From an uncultured Bacteroidia bacterium (GTDB lineage Bacteria; Bacteroidota; Bacteroidia; Bacteroidales; UBA932), in the NCBI GenBank assembly GCA_902761655.1, contig CACWLD010000006.1:38809-102808 (forward strand): a DNA stretch of 64,000 nt, written 5' to 3'. Below, one piece after another: positions 53,709 through 63,276 of this stretch. Within the stretch, counting starts at the first letter, position 1; every line of letters starts with the position of its first letter. Made by a program: the position numbers and the translations under genes. Below the pieces are notes generated by a model that ran no database searches, was not told the DNA's origin, and was given only the letters and a program-made list of their open reading frames with translations.

Positions 53709-56700
53709 GTGGTGCTCGCCCTCCTGCTGCTGCAGCTTCCTGCAGTACAGACCTTCGTTGCCAAGAGGGTCCTGGCCTCCCTTGAGGAGAAGTTTGACGG
53801 CAAACTTACCGTGGGCGGCATCCAGATAGAGCCATTCAACACAATCATCATTACTGACGCCCTCCTTCTGGACAACGCACCCGTGGCCGGCCAGGACACC
53901 GTGTTCTGTGCCCGCAACGTCACCGCCAAATTCAGTCTCAGGGACCTGATTGCCAAAGACAAACCCCTCAGTATCAAGAGCGTAAGCATCTCAGACGGAA
54001 TGTTCGCCCTGATAACGGATGCTGACAAGGTGGCCAACATAACCCGCGTGTTCAGGCTGGATCCGGACAAGGAGCCGGAAGAACTGGCCCTGGAACTGAA
54101 CGTGGGCAAGATCAATATCAACAACTTCCGGTACAAGATGCTGTCACTGGTCCCTGACCAGCCGGAATACAGCGGTCACGGCATCAACTGGAGCGACCTT
54201 GACCTTGTCACCACCCTCTCTGCAAAGGATCTCAAGATAGAGGACGGAATAATAAGCGGCACACTTGACCACCTGACCGTGGACGAGAAGTGCGGATACA
54301 GCATAGAAGACCTCAGCGCCTCGGCAAAGGTTGGCAAAGGCCTTGCGGAAGTCACTGACATCAAGATGAAGGACCGCTGGTCCAACATTTCAATACCGCG
54401 CTTCTCAATGACAGCCCCCATAGCGGATTACTCGGACTTCGTGAACAAGGTCCGGATGGATTTTGAGATGGACCGCAGCACCGTGGATATGCAGACCATC
54501 TCCCAGTTCGGAGGCGCTACACTTGACAAACCGGTCAGCCTGGACATTGCCTCCGCCAACGGATTCGGAACAGTCAACAACCTGACTGTCAACCGCATAG
54601 ATTTCCGCGAGAAAGGCGGTCTCAGCGCCCACGCCAGCGCGCGCCTCGGAGACCTTACCGGCCCCGAAGGCCTCTACCTGAACTTTGACGTCAAGGATAT
54701 GGCCTTCTCCGTGCCTCAGCTCCAGGAACTTCTTGGGAAGGTCCTGGGACCGGACGCCCCCAACCTGAGCAAATACGGCGGCGGCAAGACCTTCAGGCTG
54801 GACGCCAAGGGCTCCGGCACGCTTGCAAGGCTCCTTGCCGATGTAAACCTCAGGAGTTCCGACGGCGGCACCCTGGACGCTTCCTGCACCCTTTCCGGGC
54901 TTGACGGCAGCGCCCCGATGAAGATAGGCGCCCTGCTCGACACCAGGGACTTTGACGTGGGCGGCATCCTTGGCATTGACCAGGTGCGCCAGGTATCCCT
55001 CCACACCTATGCCGATGCCACTTTCAAGAAAGGCGAAAGCATCCCCCAGGTCACCCTGGACACCCTTATGGTGAGCCGCCTCAACGCCCTGGGATACGAT
55101 TACACCGGAATAGCCGCTGCCGGAGAACTGGTTGACAACGCCTTCAACGGCAAGATTGCCTGCAGCGACCCCAACCTCCATTTCATCTTCCAGGGTCTGC
55201 TCAGCCTCTCGCCACAGGACCAGAACGCCATCTACAAGTTCTACCTCAACCTTGGATATGCGGACCTTAACGCCCTGAACATAGACAAGAGGGGCACCTC
55301 CAAGGTATCCCTTGCAATGGACGCCAACTATATGCGCATCCCCCAGGGAGACCTCATAGGCACAGCCGGCGTAAGCGGCGTCTACCTTGAGAACGACAAG
55401 GGCGGCTATGACATCGGAGACATCTCCATATCGTCCCACACCTCAAACGACCTTTACCGCATCAGCCTCAATTCAGACTTTGCGGACGCATCCTACATAT
55501 CCAACAGGTCCATACTTCAATTCCCCAAGGCGCTTATGAACATCTCCGCCCTCAAGGCCCTTCCGGTGCTGTTCCAGGGCAAGGAGCCGGTTCCGGACTG
55601 GCAGGGAGACGAATACAAGGTAGATGTGGACATATATGACTGCTTTGACCTGCTGAGTTTTGTGATGCCGGGCCTTTACATTGCGGAAGGTACCACAATA
55701 GACCTGAACATAGACAAGGAAGGCATAATGGACGCAGCCATCAAGTCCCAGAGACTCGCCTTTGAGAACAATTACATAAAGGACGTTGACCTTGACCTGA
55801 ACAACAGGGACGGCCTGATCGCAGGCCAGCTCACCGGCAATGAGGCCCGTGCCGCGGGCATAGCCCTGCGCAACACCTCCCTCATCTTTGGCGTCGCGGA
55901 CGACAACATTGACGCCAGGTTCAGCTACCACAATCCAGACCTGCTGATGACCGGTGCGGACATCAGCCTCATAGGCGACCTCAGCCGCGCGGAAGACGGC
56001 TCCCTTGTAATAGACGCCAGCACACAGCCCAGCATCATATCCGGTAACGGAACGGAATGGAGGATCTCACCTTCCAAGATCAATTTCAACAACGGCAACC
56101 TGAGCATAGGCAACCTGCTCGCAAGCGCCCAGGACCAGTCCATAACCATAGACGGAGGCATATCCAAGACCTATGCGGACACCCTCACCCTGGATATGAA
56201 GCAGTTTGACCTGGGAGTCCTCAGCCAGGTTCTGGACGGAATGATTGACATAGGCGGAAGGGCTACCGGCCAGGCAGTGCTCACTTCCCCGCTTGGAGAG
56301 AATATGGGCCTGCTGATGAACATTGTGTGCGACAGCGCCACCATCAACCACCAGCCTCTGGGAGAGCTGATGCTGGCAAGTAACTGGAACGACGAGACTT
56401 CCAGCATTGACGCCCAGCTGGTCAGCAACCTTGACGGCGGGCATCCCATACAGGTAAAGGGCTCGTACTCGCCAAAGAACAAGACCGTTGATGCATCGGC
56501 GGAACTGGACGGGTTCGACCTGGCATACTTTGACGGGATAGCCCCGGACGTGTTCAGCGAGATGGGCGGAAAGGTTCACGGCCTGTTCCACGTGGGCGGT
56601 CCTCTTGACAATCTTTCCATTTCCGGAGAGGACACGTTCCTGAACGGCGTAATGCTCCGCGTTGCAATGACAAACGTTCCGTATTACCTGAGCGGCCCGT

Positions 56701-58148
56701 TCCAGGTGAGCGATACCGGCATCACTTTCAACAATGTCACCTTGCGTGACGGCGGAAACGGAACAGGAAGGGTGCGCGGAGGAGTCAATTTCGACCACCT
56801 CAAGGACTGGCGTATGAATATGCGCTTCATAGTGGACAACATACAGGCTTTCAACACCACATACACTGAAGCCCTGCCAATCTATGGCCAGCTGTACGCC
56901 AGCGGAAACATAAGCATCACGGGACCTTTCGACCACCTCACCCTTGGGGTGGACGCCACTACCGAGAGGAACGGAAGATTCCATATATCCCTAGGCAACA
57001 CCTCCGGGGACACAAATGCCAACCTGCTGGTTTTCAAGGAGGCGGAAAAGGACGTATGGACGGATCCTTACGAGAGGTTCTACAGCAACTACCAGACTGC
57101 CCAGAAGGAGGCCACGCAGAGCAGCTTTGACGTAAGGCTAAACGTCAACGTGACTCCGCAGACGGAACTGATGCTGGAACTGGACAAGGAGGGCACAAGT
57201 TCCATCACCTGCAACGGACAGGGTTCCACCGCGATAGACATCCGCAACAACGTCTTCTCCATTAACGGAGACTACACCATAAACAGCGGTCTGTGCCACC
57301 TGGGCCTGCTTGGAGTGGCCACCAGGGACTTTGACATCAAGGACGGCAGCTCCATAAAGTTCAACGGAGACGTTATGGACAGCGACCTGGACATCAACGC
57401 CGTATACACCACCAAGGCTTCCCTTTCCGGACTTATCGCCGATACCACATCCGTGGGATCCAGGAGGACCGTGGAATGCACGCTGAACATTTACGACAAG
57501 CTCCGCAACCCTCAGCTGGGATTCGCCATAGACATACCTGACATAGACCCTATCACCCGCGCGAGCGTGGAGAGCGCCCTGAACACTGAGGACAAGATCC
57601 AGAAGCAGTTCGTTGCCCTGCTGGTAGGAAACAGCTTCATACCGGACGAGCAGTCCGGAATCGTGAACACCTCCAGTATGCTGTACTCCAACGTGGCGGG
57701 TATAATGGCATCGCAGTTGAGCAACATCCTGCAACGGCTTCATATCCCGCTTGACCTGGGACTCAAGTACCAGCCAAACGAGGGAGGAACGGATATCTTT
57801 GACGTGGCCATCTCCACCGAACTGTTCAACAACAGGGTGGTGGTGAACGGAGCCATAGGAAACAGGATGTACGGCAGCAAGTCCAACAGCGACGTAGTGG
57901 GCGACCTGGACATAGAGGTCAAGCTGGACCGCAGCGGCGCGTGGCGCCTGACACTGTTCTCACATTCAGTTGACCAGTACACCAACTATCTGGACGACAG
58001 CCAGCGCAACGGCGTGGGTATGGCGTACCAGAAGGAATTCAACACGTTCCAGGAACTCTGGAAGGCTATTTTCACAAGGAAAAAGAAGGGCACGGAAGAG
58101 GAGTTCGTAGTGGAGGAAGTGCCCAAGACAACATTCAGCATAGAATGA
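53709..58148 (+). CDS. TamB-like translocation and assembly module protein (DUF490)
   Basis: This 1479-residue (or slightly longer) protein has one N-terminal membrane anchor, a very long run of beta-strand repeats with DUF490/AsmA-like character, and a C-terminal TamB domain (QRLHIPLDLGLKYQPNEGG, ELFNNRVVVNGAIGN, DLDIEVKLDRSGAWRLTLFSH). TamB-type proteins bridge the inner and outer membranes and help lipid or protein delivery. The start is uncertain. GTG 53709 falls inside the hydrophobic anchor; the open frame goes back to 53601 with no ATG, GTG or TTG. A natural-looking N-terminus would begin at ATA 53655 (followed by EKSKHILGRIFIG). Confidence 0.85.
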   Translation: MVLALLLLQLPAVQTFVAKRVLASLEEKFDGKLTVGGIQIEPFNTIIITDALLLDNAPVAGQDTVFCARNVTAKFSLRDLIAKDKPLSIKSVSISDGMFALITDADKVANITRVFRLDPDKEPEELALELNVGKININNFRYKMLSLVPDQPEYSGHGINWSDLDLVTTLSAKDLKIEDGIISGTLDHLTVDEKCGYSIEDLSASAKVGKGLAEVTDIKMKDRWSNISIPRFSMTAPIADYSDFVNKVRMDFEMDRSTVDMQTISQFGGATLDKPVSLDIASANGFGTVNNLTVNRIDFREKGGLSAHASARLGDLTGPEGLYLNFDVKDMAFSVPQLQELLGKVLGPDAPNLSKYGGGKTFRLDAKGSGTLARLLADVNLRSSDGGTLDASCTLSGLDGSAPMKIGALLDTRDFDVGGILGIDQVRQVSLHTYADATFKKGESIPQVTLDTLMVSRLNALGYDYTGIAAAGELVDNAFNGKIACSDPNLHFIFQGLLSLSPQDQNAIYKFYLNLGYADLNALNIDKRGTSKVSLAMDANYMRIPQGDLIGTAGVSGVYLENDKGGYDIGDISISSHTSNDLYRISLNSDFADASYISNRSILQFPKALMNISALKALPVLFQGKEPVPDWQGDEYKVDVDIYDCFDLLSFVMPGLYIAEGTTIDLNIDKEGIMDAAIKSQRLAFENNYIKDVDLDLNNRDGLIAGQLTGNEARAAGIALRNTSLIFGVADDNIDARFSYHNPDLLMTGADISLIGDLSRAEDGSLVIDASTQPSIISGNGTEWRISPSKINFNNGNLSIGNLLASAQDQSITIDGGISKTYADTLTLDMKQFDLGVLSQVLDGMIDIGGRATGQAVLTSPLGENMGLLMNIVCDSATINHQPLGELMLASNWNDETSSIDAQLVSNLDGGHPIQVKGSYSPKNKTVDASAELDGFDLAYFDGIAPDVFSEMGGKVHGLFHVGGPLDNLSISGEDTFLNGVMLRVAMTNVPYYLSGPFQVSDTGITFNNVTLRDGGNGTGRVRGGVNFDHLKDWRMNMRFIVDNIQAFNTTYTEALPIYGQLYASGNISITGPFDHLTLGVDATTERNGRFHISLGNTSGDTNANLLVFKEAEKDVWTDPYERFYSNYQTAQKEATQSSFDVRLNVNVTPQTELMLELDKEGTSSITCNGQGSTAIDIRNNVFSINGDYTINSGLCHLGLLGVATRDFDIKDGSSIKFNGDVMDSDLDINAVYTTKASLSGLIADTTSVGSRRTVECTLNIYDKLRNPQLGFAIDIPDIDPITRASVESALNTEDKIQKQFVALLVGNSFIPDEQSGIVNTSSMLYSNVAGIMASQLSNILQRLHIPLDLGLKYQPNEGGTDIFDVAISTELFNNRVVVNGAIGNRMYGSKSNSDVVGDLDIEVKLDRSGAWRLTLFSHSVDQYTNYLDDSQRNGVGMAYQKEFNTFQELWKAIFTRKKKGTEEEFVVEEVPKTTFSIE

Positions 58149-58855
58149 CGGATTTAGGAAAACTGTACCTGATACCCTCTCCCCTAGGAGACAACGATCC
58201 CGCCGAGGTAATCCCCGCACCGGTCCTGGACCTGATATGCAGGCTTGACACCTTTGTGGTGGAGGAACTCCGGACCGCCCGCAGGTACCTGTCCAAGGCA
58301 GGTCTGAAAGGGCGGATAGAAGGGCTGCGGCTGTGCGAGCTCAACGAGCACACCGCCCCCGCGGAGATCGAGGAGATGGCCGCCCTGTTCCAGGACGGAA
58401 AGGACGTGGGCCTTATCACGGAAGCCGGGCTGCCGGCGGTGGCGGACCCGGGCGCCCCTTTGGTGGCGCTGTGCCACCGCAAAGGCATCCAGGTGGTTCC
58501 GCTAACTGGGCCTTCGTCAATAATGCTGGCGCTGATGGCATCGGGCCTCAACGGGCAGTCATTCGCCTTCTGCGGATACCTTCCGGCAAAGGCGGACCAG
58601 CGCCGCGATGCAATACGGAGCATCGAGAAAACTTCGGCCTCAAAGCGCCAGACGCAGATTTTCATAGAGACGCCTTACAGGAACGACGCAATGTTCGTGG
58701 ACCTTCTGGGCGTGTGCAAGGGTACCACGCGCATTTGCGTGGCCGCTGACATCACCCTGCCATCGGCATATATAAAGACAATGAGCGCGGAGCGCTGGAA
58801 GAAAGAGAAACTTGTAATTGGAAAAAGACCATGCGTATTCCTGATACTGGCGTGA
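58145..58855 (+). CDS. RsmI-like SAM-dependent methyltransferase (tetrapyrrole methylase fold)
   Basis: The 236-residue protein belongs to the RsmI / tetrapyrrole methylase family. It shows GKLYLIPSPLGDNDP, TFVVEELRTARRYLSKAG, the GLITEAGLPAVADPGAPLV motif that binds SAM, and VPLTGPSSIMLALMASGLNGQSFAFCGYLP. RsmI methylates the ribose of C1402 in 16S rRNA. This shorter form, lacking the C-terminal extension, is a common Bacteroidetes variant whose target I cannot confirm. ATG overlaps the tamB-like stop. Confidence 0.8.
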   Translation: MTDLGKLYLIPSPLGDNDPAEVIPAPVLDLICRLDTFVVEELRTARRYLSKAGLKGRIEGLRLCELNEHTAPAEIEEMAALFQDGKDVGLITEAGLPAVADPGAPLVALCHRKGIQVVPLTGPSSIMLALMASGLNGQSFAFCGYLPAKADQRRDAIRSIEKTSASKRQTQIFIETPYRNDAMFVDLLGVCKGTTRICVAADITLPSAYIKTMSAERWKKEKLVIGKRPCVFLILA

Positions 58856-59196
58856 TAGAGCTCCTGGGAATGGAGTTCTACGCATTTCACGGCTGCCTGG
58901 AGGAAGAAAAGGACTCCGGGAACGACTTCACGGTGGATTTCCGCTGTCGTTACAACCTGAAGGAAGCGGCCGGGACCGATGAACTGGCGCATACCCTGGA
59001 TTATTCTGAAATCTACTGGATTGTCGCGGAACAGATGAGGCAGCCGTCGGACCTGCTGGAAAATGTGGCGGCACGCATCTTTGACGCCATCCTGCAGGCA
59101 CATCCGGAAATTACGGAAATGGAAGTGCGCGTGGCCAAGCTCAACCCGCCCGTTGGAGGTCCTGCCAAGTGCGCGGCAGTAACCCTGAGCCTATGA
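58831..59196 (+). CDS. folB: Dihydroneopterin aldolase FolB
   Basis: FolB cleaves dihydroneopterin to the pterin precursor of folate. The 121-residue protein has VIELLGMEFYAFHGCLEEEKDSGNDFTVD with the typical FYAxHGxxxxE motif, then LDYSEIYWIV, LLENVAARI and a final KLNPPVGGPAKCAAV with the conserved Lys. It overlaps the 3' end of the rsmI-like gene by 25 bases, and mtaB starts on its stop codon, so this is a tightly packed operon. Confidence 0.92.
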   Translation: MRIPDTGVIELLGMEFYAFHGCLEEEKDSGNDFTVDFRCRYNLKEAAGTDELAHTLDYSEIYWIVAEQMRQPSDLLENVAARIFDAILQAHPEITEMEVRVAKLNPPVGGPAKCAAVTLSL

Positions 59197-60443
59197 CCAT
59201 AGCATTCATCACACTGGGCTGCAAGCTGAATTATGCGGAAACCTCCACATACGAACGCGGATTCAAGGCCGCGGGACTGGAGGTGGTGCCCTGGCGAGAA
59301 AAGGCTGACATCTATCTAATAAACACCTGCACGGTAACGCAGACTTCCAACAGCAAATCCCGGAACGAAATACGCAAGGTGCACCGCATAAACCCGGAGG
59401 CAATGATAGTGGTCACGGGCTGCTACGCCCAGCTTAACGAGCAGGAAGTGAAGGAGATAGAGGGCGTGAGCCTGGTGTTCGGCAGCGGCGGGAAGGGGCG
59501 GCTCGTGCGCGAGACGCTGCTCGCCGCGGGAATCCCCCTGCCGGAAGGCCTTGCCGCCAGCCCGTCTGACATAATGCCGGCATACAGTACCGGCGAGAGG
59601 ACCCGCTCGTTCCTGAAAGTCCAGGACGGATGCAACAATTACTGCGCATACTGCACGGTGCCTTATGCACGCGGGGAGAGCCGCAACATAACAATAGAAG
59701 AGTGTGTGCGGGGCGCGCGGAGCATAGCCGCACAGGGTGTCAAGGAGATTGTCCTGACGGGAGTGAACACCGGAGACTTCGGGCGCAGCACCGGAGAGAG
59801 TTTCCTGGACTTGCTGAAAGCCCTGAACGGTGTGGAAGGCATAGAAAGATACCGTATTTCCTCCATAGAGCCCAATCTTATAACTCCGGAAATCATAGAC
59901 TGGATTGCGTCCGGAACAAAGTTCCAGCCGCATTTCCATATTCCGCTTCAGAGCGGAAGCGATACATTGCTCGCCCGGATGGGCAGGCGTTATGACACGG
60001 CTTTTTTCAAGGAGAAACTGGACTATATCCGTTCCCGGATGGAAGGCCCGGGAAAGCCAAAGGTTTTCTTTGGGATAGACGTTATGGCGGGCCTTCCGGG
60101 AGAGACCAGGGAACTGTTCCTGGAGTCCGTGGCGTTCATAGAAAGCATCCGCCCGGCGTTCATACACGTATTCCCGTATTCCCAGAGGCCGGGGACTCCG
60201 GCCGCCACAATGCCAGGGCAGGTGCCTGCACAGGAAAAGGCCCGCAGGGTTGCCCTGCTGGAGGAGCTGTGCGCCGCCCTGCATTCCCAGTTCGTGGAAG
60301 AGAACCGGGGAATCAGGGAGAAGGTGCTCTTCGAGTCCAAGGAAAAAGGCGGGCTTATGGGCGGATATACAGGAAATTACATACGCATTACAAGACCTTA
60401 CGACCCCGCCCTCTCCGGGCAGATGGCCGATATAATTATTTGA
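59193..60443 (+). CDS. mtaB: tRNA t6A37 methylthiotransferase MtaB
   Basis: MtaB adds a methylthio group to t6A37, giving ms2t6A. The 416-residue radical SAM enzyme has the first-cluster Cys residues in TLGCKLNYAE, INTCTVT and VTGCYAQL. The radical SAM site is DGCNNYCAYCTVPYARG, followed by GVNTGDFG, PLQSGSDTLLARMGRRY, GLPGETRELF and a small TRAM-like C-terminal part. Start ATG 59193 overlaps the folB stop (CTATGA). The substrate is the product of TsaD, encoded nearby. Confidence 0.93.
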   Translation: MTIAFITLGCKLNYAETSTYERGFKAAGLEVVPWREKADIYLINTCTVTQTSNSKSRNEIRKVHRINPEAMIVVTGCYAQLNEQEVKEIEGVSLVFGSGGKGRLVRETLLAAGIPLPEGLAASPSDIMPAYSTGERTRSFLKVQDGCNNYCAYCTVPYARGESRNITIEECVRGARSIAAQGVKEIVLTGVNTGDFGRSTGESFLDLLKALNGVEGIERYRISSIEPNLITPEIIDWIASGTKFQPHFHIPLQSGSDTLLARMGRRYDTAFFKEKLDYIRSRMEGPGKPKVFFGIDVMAGLPGETRELFLESVAFIESIRPAFIHVFPYSQRPGTPAATMPGQVPAQEKARRVALLEELCAALHSQFVEENRGIREKVLFESKEKGGLMGGYTGNYIRITRPYDPALSGQMADIII

Positions 60444-60444
60444 T

Positions 60445-61311
60445 ATGACAGAAAAGGCCAAACTTACGTTCCTTGGAACGGGGACGTCACAGGGAATTCC
60501 AATTATAGGGTGCGAATGCCCGGTTTGCAGGAGCGCGGACCCGCGCGACAAGCGCCTGCGGGCGAGCGCCCTGGTGCGCTGGAAAGGGCTTACCATACTC
60601 ATTGACTGCGGACCCGATTTCCGCACTCAGATGCTGCGGGAAGGCGTGAATCACCTTGATGCGGTCCTGCTTACGCACAACCATAAGGACCACACAGGCG
60701 GCGTGGACGACTTACGGTCTTTCAATCTGATTCAGGCCAAGCCAGTGAACATCTACTGCGAAGAGTATGTTATGAACGCCCTCAAGAAGGAGTACAGCTA
60801 CGCCTTTGCGGAAAAGAAGTATCCGGGCTCTCCGGAATGGAACATACATCTGATAGATTCCTCGAAGCCTTTCAAGGTGCACTCCTCCGCAGAGGACGAT
60901 GACCTGCACTGGGTATCGGGACAGGGATATTACAGGACTCCTGTCACATTATGCGATCCCCTTCCCCCTGTGGAGGTGATTCCAATCCAGGGATGGCACC
61001 ACAAGGAGAAAGTGCTGTCCGTGCTGGGATTCCGCTTCGGGAACATTGCCTATATCACTGATATGAACCTGATAGAGGATGCGGAACTGGAGAAACTGCG
61101 CAATCTGGATGCGGTTACGGTGAACTGCGTGAAACGCGGACCGCATTTCTCTCATTTCTCACTGGCGGAGGCGCTGGAATTCTTTGAGAAGGTGGGCGCG
61201 AAGGAGTCTTACATCACGCACATTTCGCATTTGCTGCCTGCTTACGAAGATTTCGAGAAGGAACTTCCACCCCACGTCCACCTGGCTTACGACGGCCTTA
61301 CGATAGGCTAG
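60445..61311 (+). CDS. MBL-fold metallo-hydrolase, PhnP-like
   Basis: The 288-residue metallo-beta-lactamase fold protein opens LTFLGTGTSQGIPIIGCECPVC, a signature of the PhnP-type phosphodiesterases with an extra zinc Cys pair. It has the metal motif LLTHNHKDHTGGVDDL, GWHHKEKVLSVLGFRFG and ITDMNLIED, with a late ITHISH. PhnP opens ribose 1,2-cyclic phosphate, but no phosphonate genes are nearby, so the actual substrate is uncertain. It follows mtaB by one base, and its 3' end overlaps recQ by four bases. Confidence 0.85.
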   Translation: MTEKAKLTFLGTGTSQGIPIIGCECPVCRSADPRDKRLRASALVRWKGLTILIDCGPDFRTQMLREGVNHLDAVLLTHNHKDHTGGVDDLRSFNLIQAKPVNIYCEEYVMNALKKEYSYAFAEKKYPGSPEWNIHLIDSSKPFKVHSSAEDDDLHWVSGQGYYRTPVTLCDPLPPVEVIPIQGWHHKEKVLSVLGFRFGNIAYITDMNLIEDAELEKLRNLDAVTVNCVKRGPHFSHFSLAEALEFFEKVGAKESYITHISHLLPAYEDFEKELPPHVHLAYDGLTIG

Positions 61312-63152
61312 GCCTGGTCCAGGAGTTCCCTGGCAATGGCGGACACGTCGCCGGAAATGCCGTTGGCGGGATTGGCGCAGAAGGCGGCCAGATCCGCCGC
61401 TGTGCAGTTTGGATTGGCGTCCAGGAACGCCTTCAGCTTTTCCCTTACACCTTTGCCGCGGCGGCATACGTCGCACTTGCCGCAGTCCCCTGATTCTTCC
61501 TGGCCAAAATAATTGAGGAGGAATCTCTGGCGGCATTCATCGTTCTGGGAAGCATATTCTTCCATAGCCTGGCTGCGCAGGCGGTAGTTCTCCTTGAGGA
61601 GGGCGTACTGCTGCGGGGAAAGCTGCACGTTGCCGGGGCGCAGGCGGGCGTGATGGACGTAGATTACGGAGGAATGGTCTGAAGGGATGTAGTTTATCAC
61701 GTGCTCCAGGGCAAGTTTGTAAAGCAGCTGGCGCAGTTCCGGAACGGACACGCCGCAGCGGGTGGAAACGCGGTCTTCGTCTATTGGCACCGGATAGGAA
61801 AATATGCCTGTGTACATACGCATCATCTCCTCCATCACCGTGGCCATACGCGGGTCAGGGAATTCTACGTCGTACAGGTCCGTGCGGTCTACGGTTATCT
61901 TTATGCGCGTGTCAAGGTCCACGTCTTCCGCATAGGTGATGTGGCCTTCGCGTTCAAGATATTTGAGGGAATAGTGGACCTTGGAGGCCTGGAGACCGTA
62001 ATTGCGGCAGAATTCAGGCAGGTCGAAGCGTATCTGGCGGCCGAGGCCCGCCTCATATGGAATCTGGGCGTACAGGTGGACTTTCTGGTAGATATCCTCA
62101 ATGTATTCCAGGGACGGGAAGGAGGTCTGCTCTATCTGGCGCAGGCGGAGCAGGTCCGAGCGGTTCCATATGAGAACCGCGTAGGAAAGGCCGCCGTCGC
62201 GCCCCGCCCTTCCGGCCTCCTGGAAATAGGATTCCGGGCTGTCCGGAAGCCCCATATGCACCACGAAGCGCACGTCCGGCTTGTCAATGCCCATTCCGAA
62301 AGCATTGGTGCACACCATTATGCGGATGCGCCCGGACTTCCAGTCTTCCTGGCGGGCGGCGCGGAGTTCCGCGCCCAGGCCTGCGTGGTAGAACGAAGCG
62401 CTCTGCGAGTTCTGCCGCAGGTAGGCGGCTATCTCCTCGCAGCCGGCGCGGTTGCGCACGTAGACAATTCCGGAGCCCTCCACTCCCCTGCACACGGATA
62501 GGAGCTGTCCGGCCTTGTCTTCCGCCTTGCGGACTATGTAGCAGAGGTTCTCGCGTTCGAAGCCGGTCTTCAGGAGGTTGGGCTCGCTGAAGCGGAGCTT
62601 GTCCATAATGTCCGCAGCCACCTGCGGCGTTGCCGTGGCGGTGAGGGCTATCACGGGAGCGTCCACTACGCTCCGCAGCGCCCCTATCTGGAGATAGTCC
62701 GGGCGGAAGTCGTAGCCCCACTGGGAAATGCAGTGGGCTTCGTCCACAACTATGAAGTTTATGGGAAGGAGGTTGCAGTAACTCTTGAACAGGTCTGTAT
62801 TGAGGCGCTCCGGGGATACGTACAGGAATTTGCAGTCAGGGTCATAGGCGGCGTTGTTCAGGGCAAGGTCCACGTCGTGGCGCTTCATCCCCGCGTGGAC
62901 GGCCAGGGCCTTGATCCCCCGCTCCTGAAGGTTCTGCACCTGGTCCTTCATAAGCGCAACCAGCGGGGTGACCACCAGGGCCAGGCCGTCGCGCATCAGC
63001 GCCGGCACCTGGAAGCACACGCTCTTGCCTCCTCCCGTGGGGAGAAGGGCAAGGGTGTCGCGGCCTTCCAGCGCGGAGGATATAATCTCCTGTTGCATCG
63101 GCCTGAAGGCATCATACCCCCAATATTCCTTAAGTACCTCTAGCGGAGTCAC
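61308..63152 (-). CDS. recQ: ATP-dependent DNA helicase RecQ
   Basis: RecQ unwinds DNA in recombination and repair. The 614-residue protein has the helicase motifs LLPTGGGKSVCFQVPAL (Walker A), VVDEAHCISQWGYDFRPDY, LTATAT, VHMGLPDSPESYFQEAGRAGRDG, and the RQC zinc Cys set around ECRQRFLLNYFGQ, GDCGKCDVC. A winged-helix-like part precedes it. No HRDC domain follows, so it is a short RecQ form. The promoter (TTG 63204-63202, 21 bases, TACTTTTG 63180-63173) gives a short leader. Confidence 0.94.
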   Translation of the reverse strand: MTPLEVLKEYWGYDAFRPMQQEIISSALEGRDTLALLPTGGGKSVCFQVPALMRDGLALVVTPLVALMKDQVQNLQERGIKALAVHAGMKRHDVDLALNNAAYDPDCKFLYVSPERLNTDLFKSYCNLLPINFIVVDEAHCISQWGYDFRPDYLQIGALRSVVDAPVIALTATATPQVAADIMDKLRFSEPNLLKTGFERENLCYIVRKAEDKAGQLLSVCRGVEGSGIVYVRNRAGCEEIAAYLRQNSQSASFYHAGLGAELRAARQEDWKSGRIRIMVCTNAFGMGIDKPDVRFVVHMGLPDSPESYFQEAGRAGRDGGLSYAVLIWNRSDLLRLRQIEQTSFPSLEYIEDIYQKVHLYAQIPYEAGLGRQIRFDLPEFCRNYGLQASKVHYSLKYLEREGHITYAEDVDLDTRIKITVDRTDLYDVEFPDPRMATVMEEMMRMYTGIFSYPVPIDEDRVSTRCGVSVPELRQLLYKLALEHVINYIPSDHSSVIYVHHARLRPGNVQLSPQQYALLKENYRLRSQAMEEYASQNDECRQRFLLNYFGQEESGDCGKCDVCRRGKGVREKLKAFLDANPNCTAADLAAFCANPANGISGDVSAIARELLDQA

Positions 63153-63172
63153 TTCCTTAATCGTTTTATATA

Positions 63173-63222
63173 CAAAAGTAAGGATTTTCTGCTTGTCTAA
63201 TCAATATTTTTTCGTAATTTCG
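63173..63222. promoter_or_regulatory. Divergent promoters of recQ and pckA
   Basis: Minus strand: TTG (63204-63202) and TACTTTTG (63180-63173), 21 bases apart, for recQ. Plus strand: TTG (63193-63195) and TAATTTCG (63215-63222), 19 bases apart, one base off consensus, for pckA. The two promoters interleave in the 124-base gap. Confidence 0.55.
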
Positions 63223-63276
63223 TATGATTTCGGCAAAAGGAAATTTATTACAAAAAATAATATCATAACATACATC

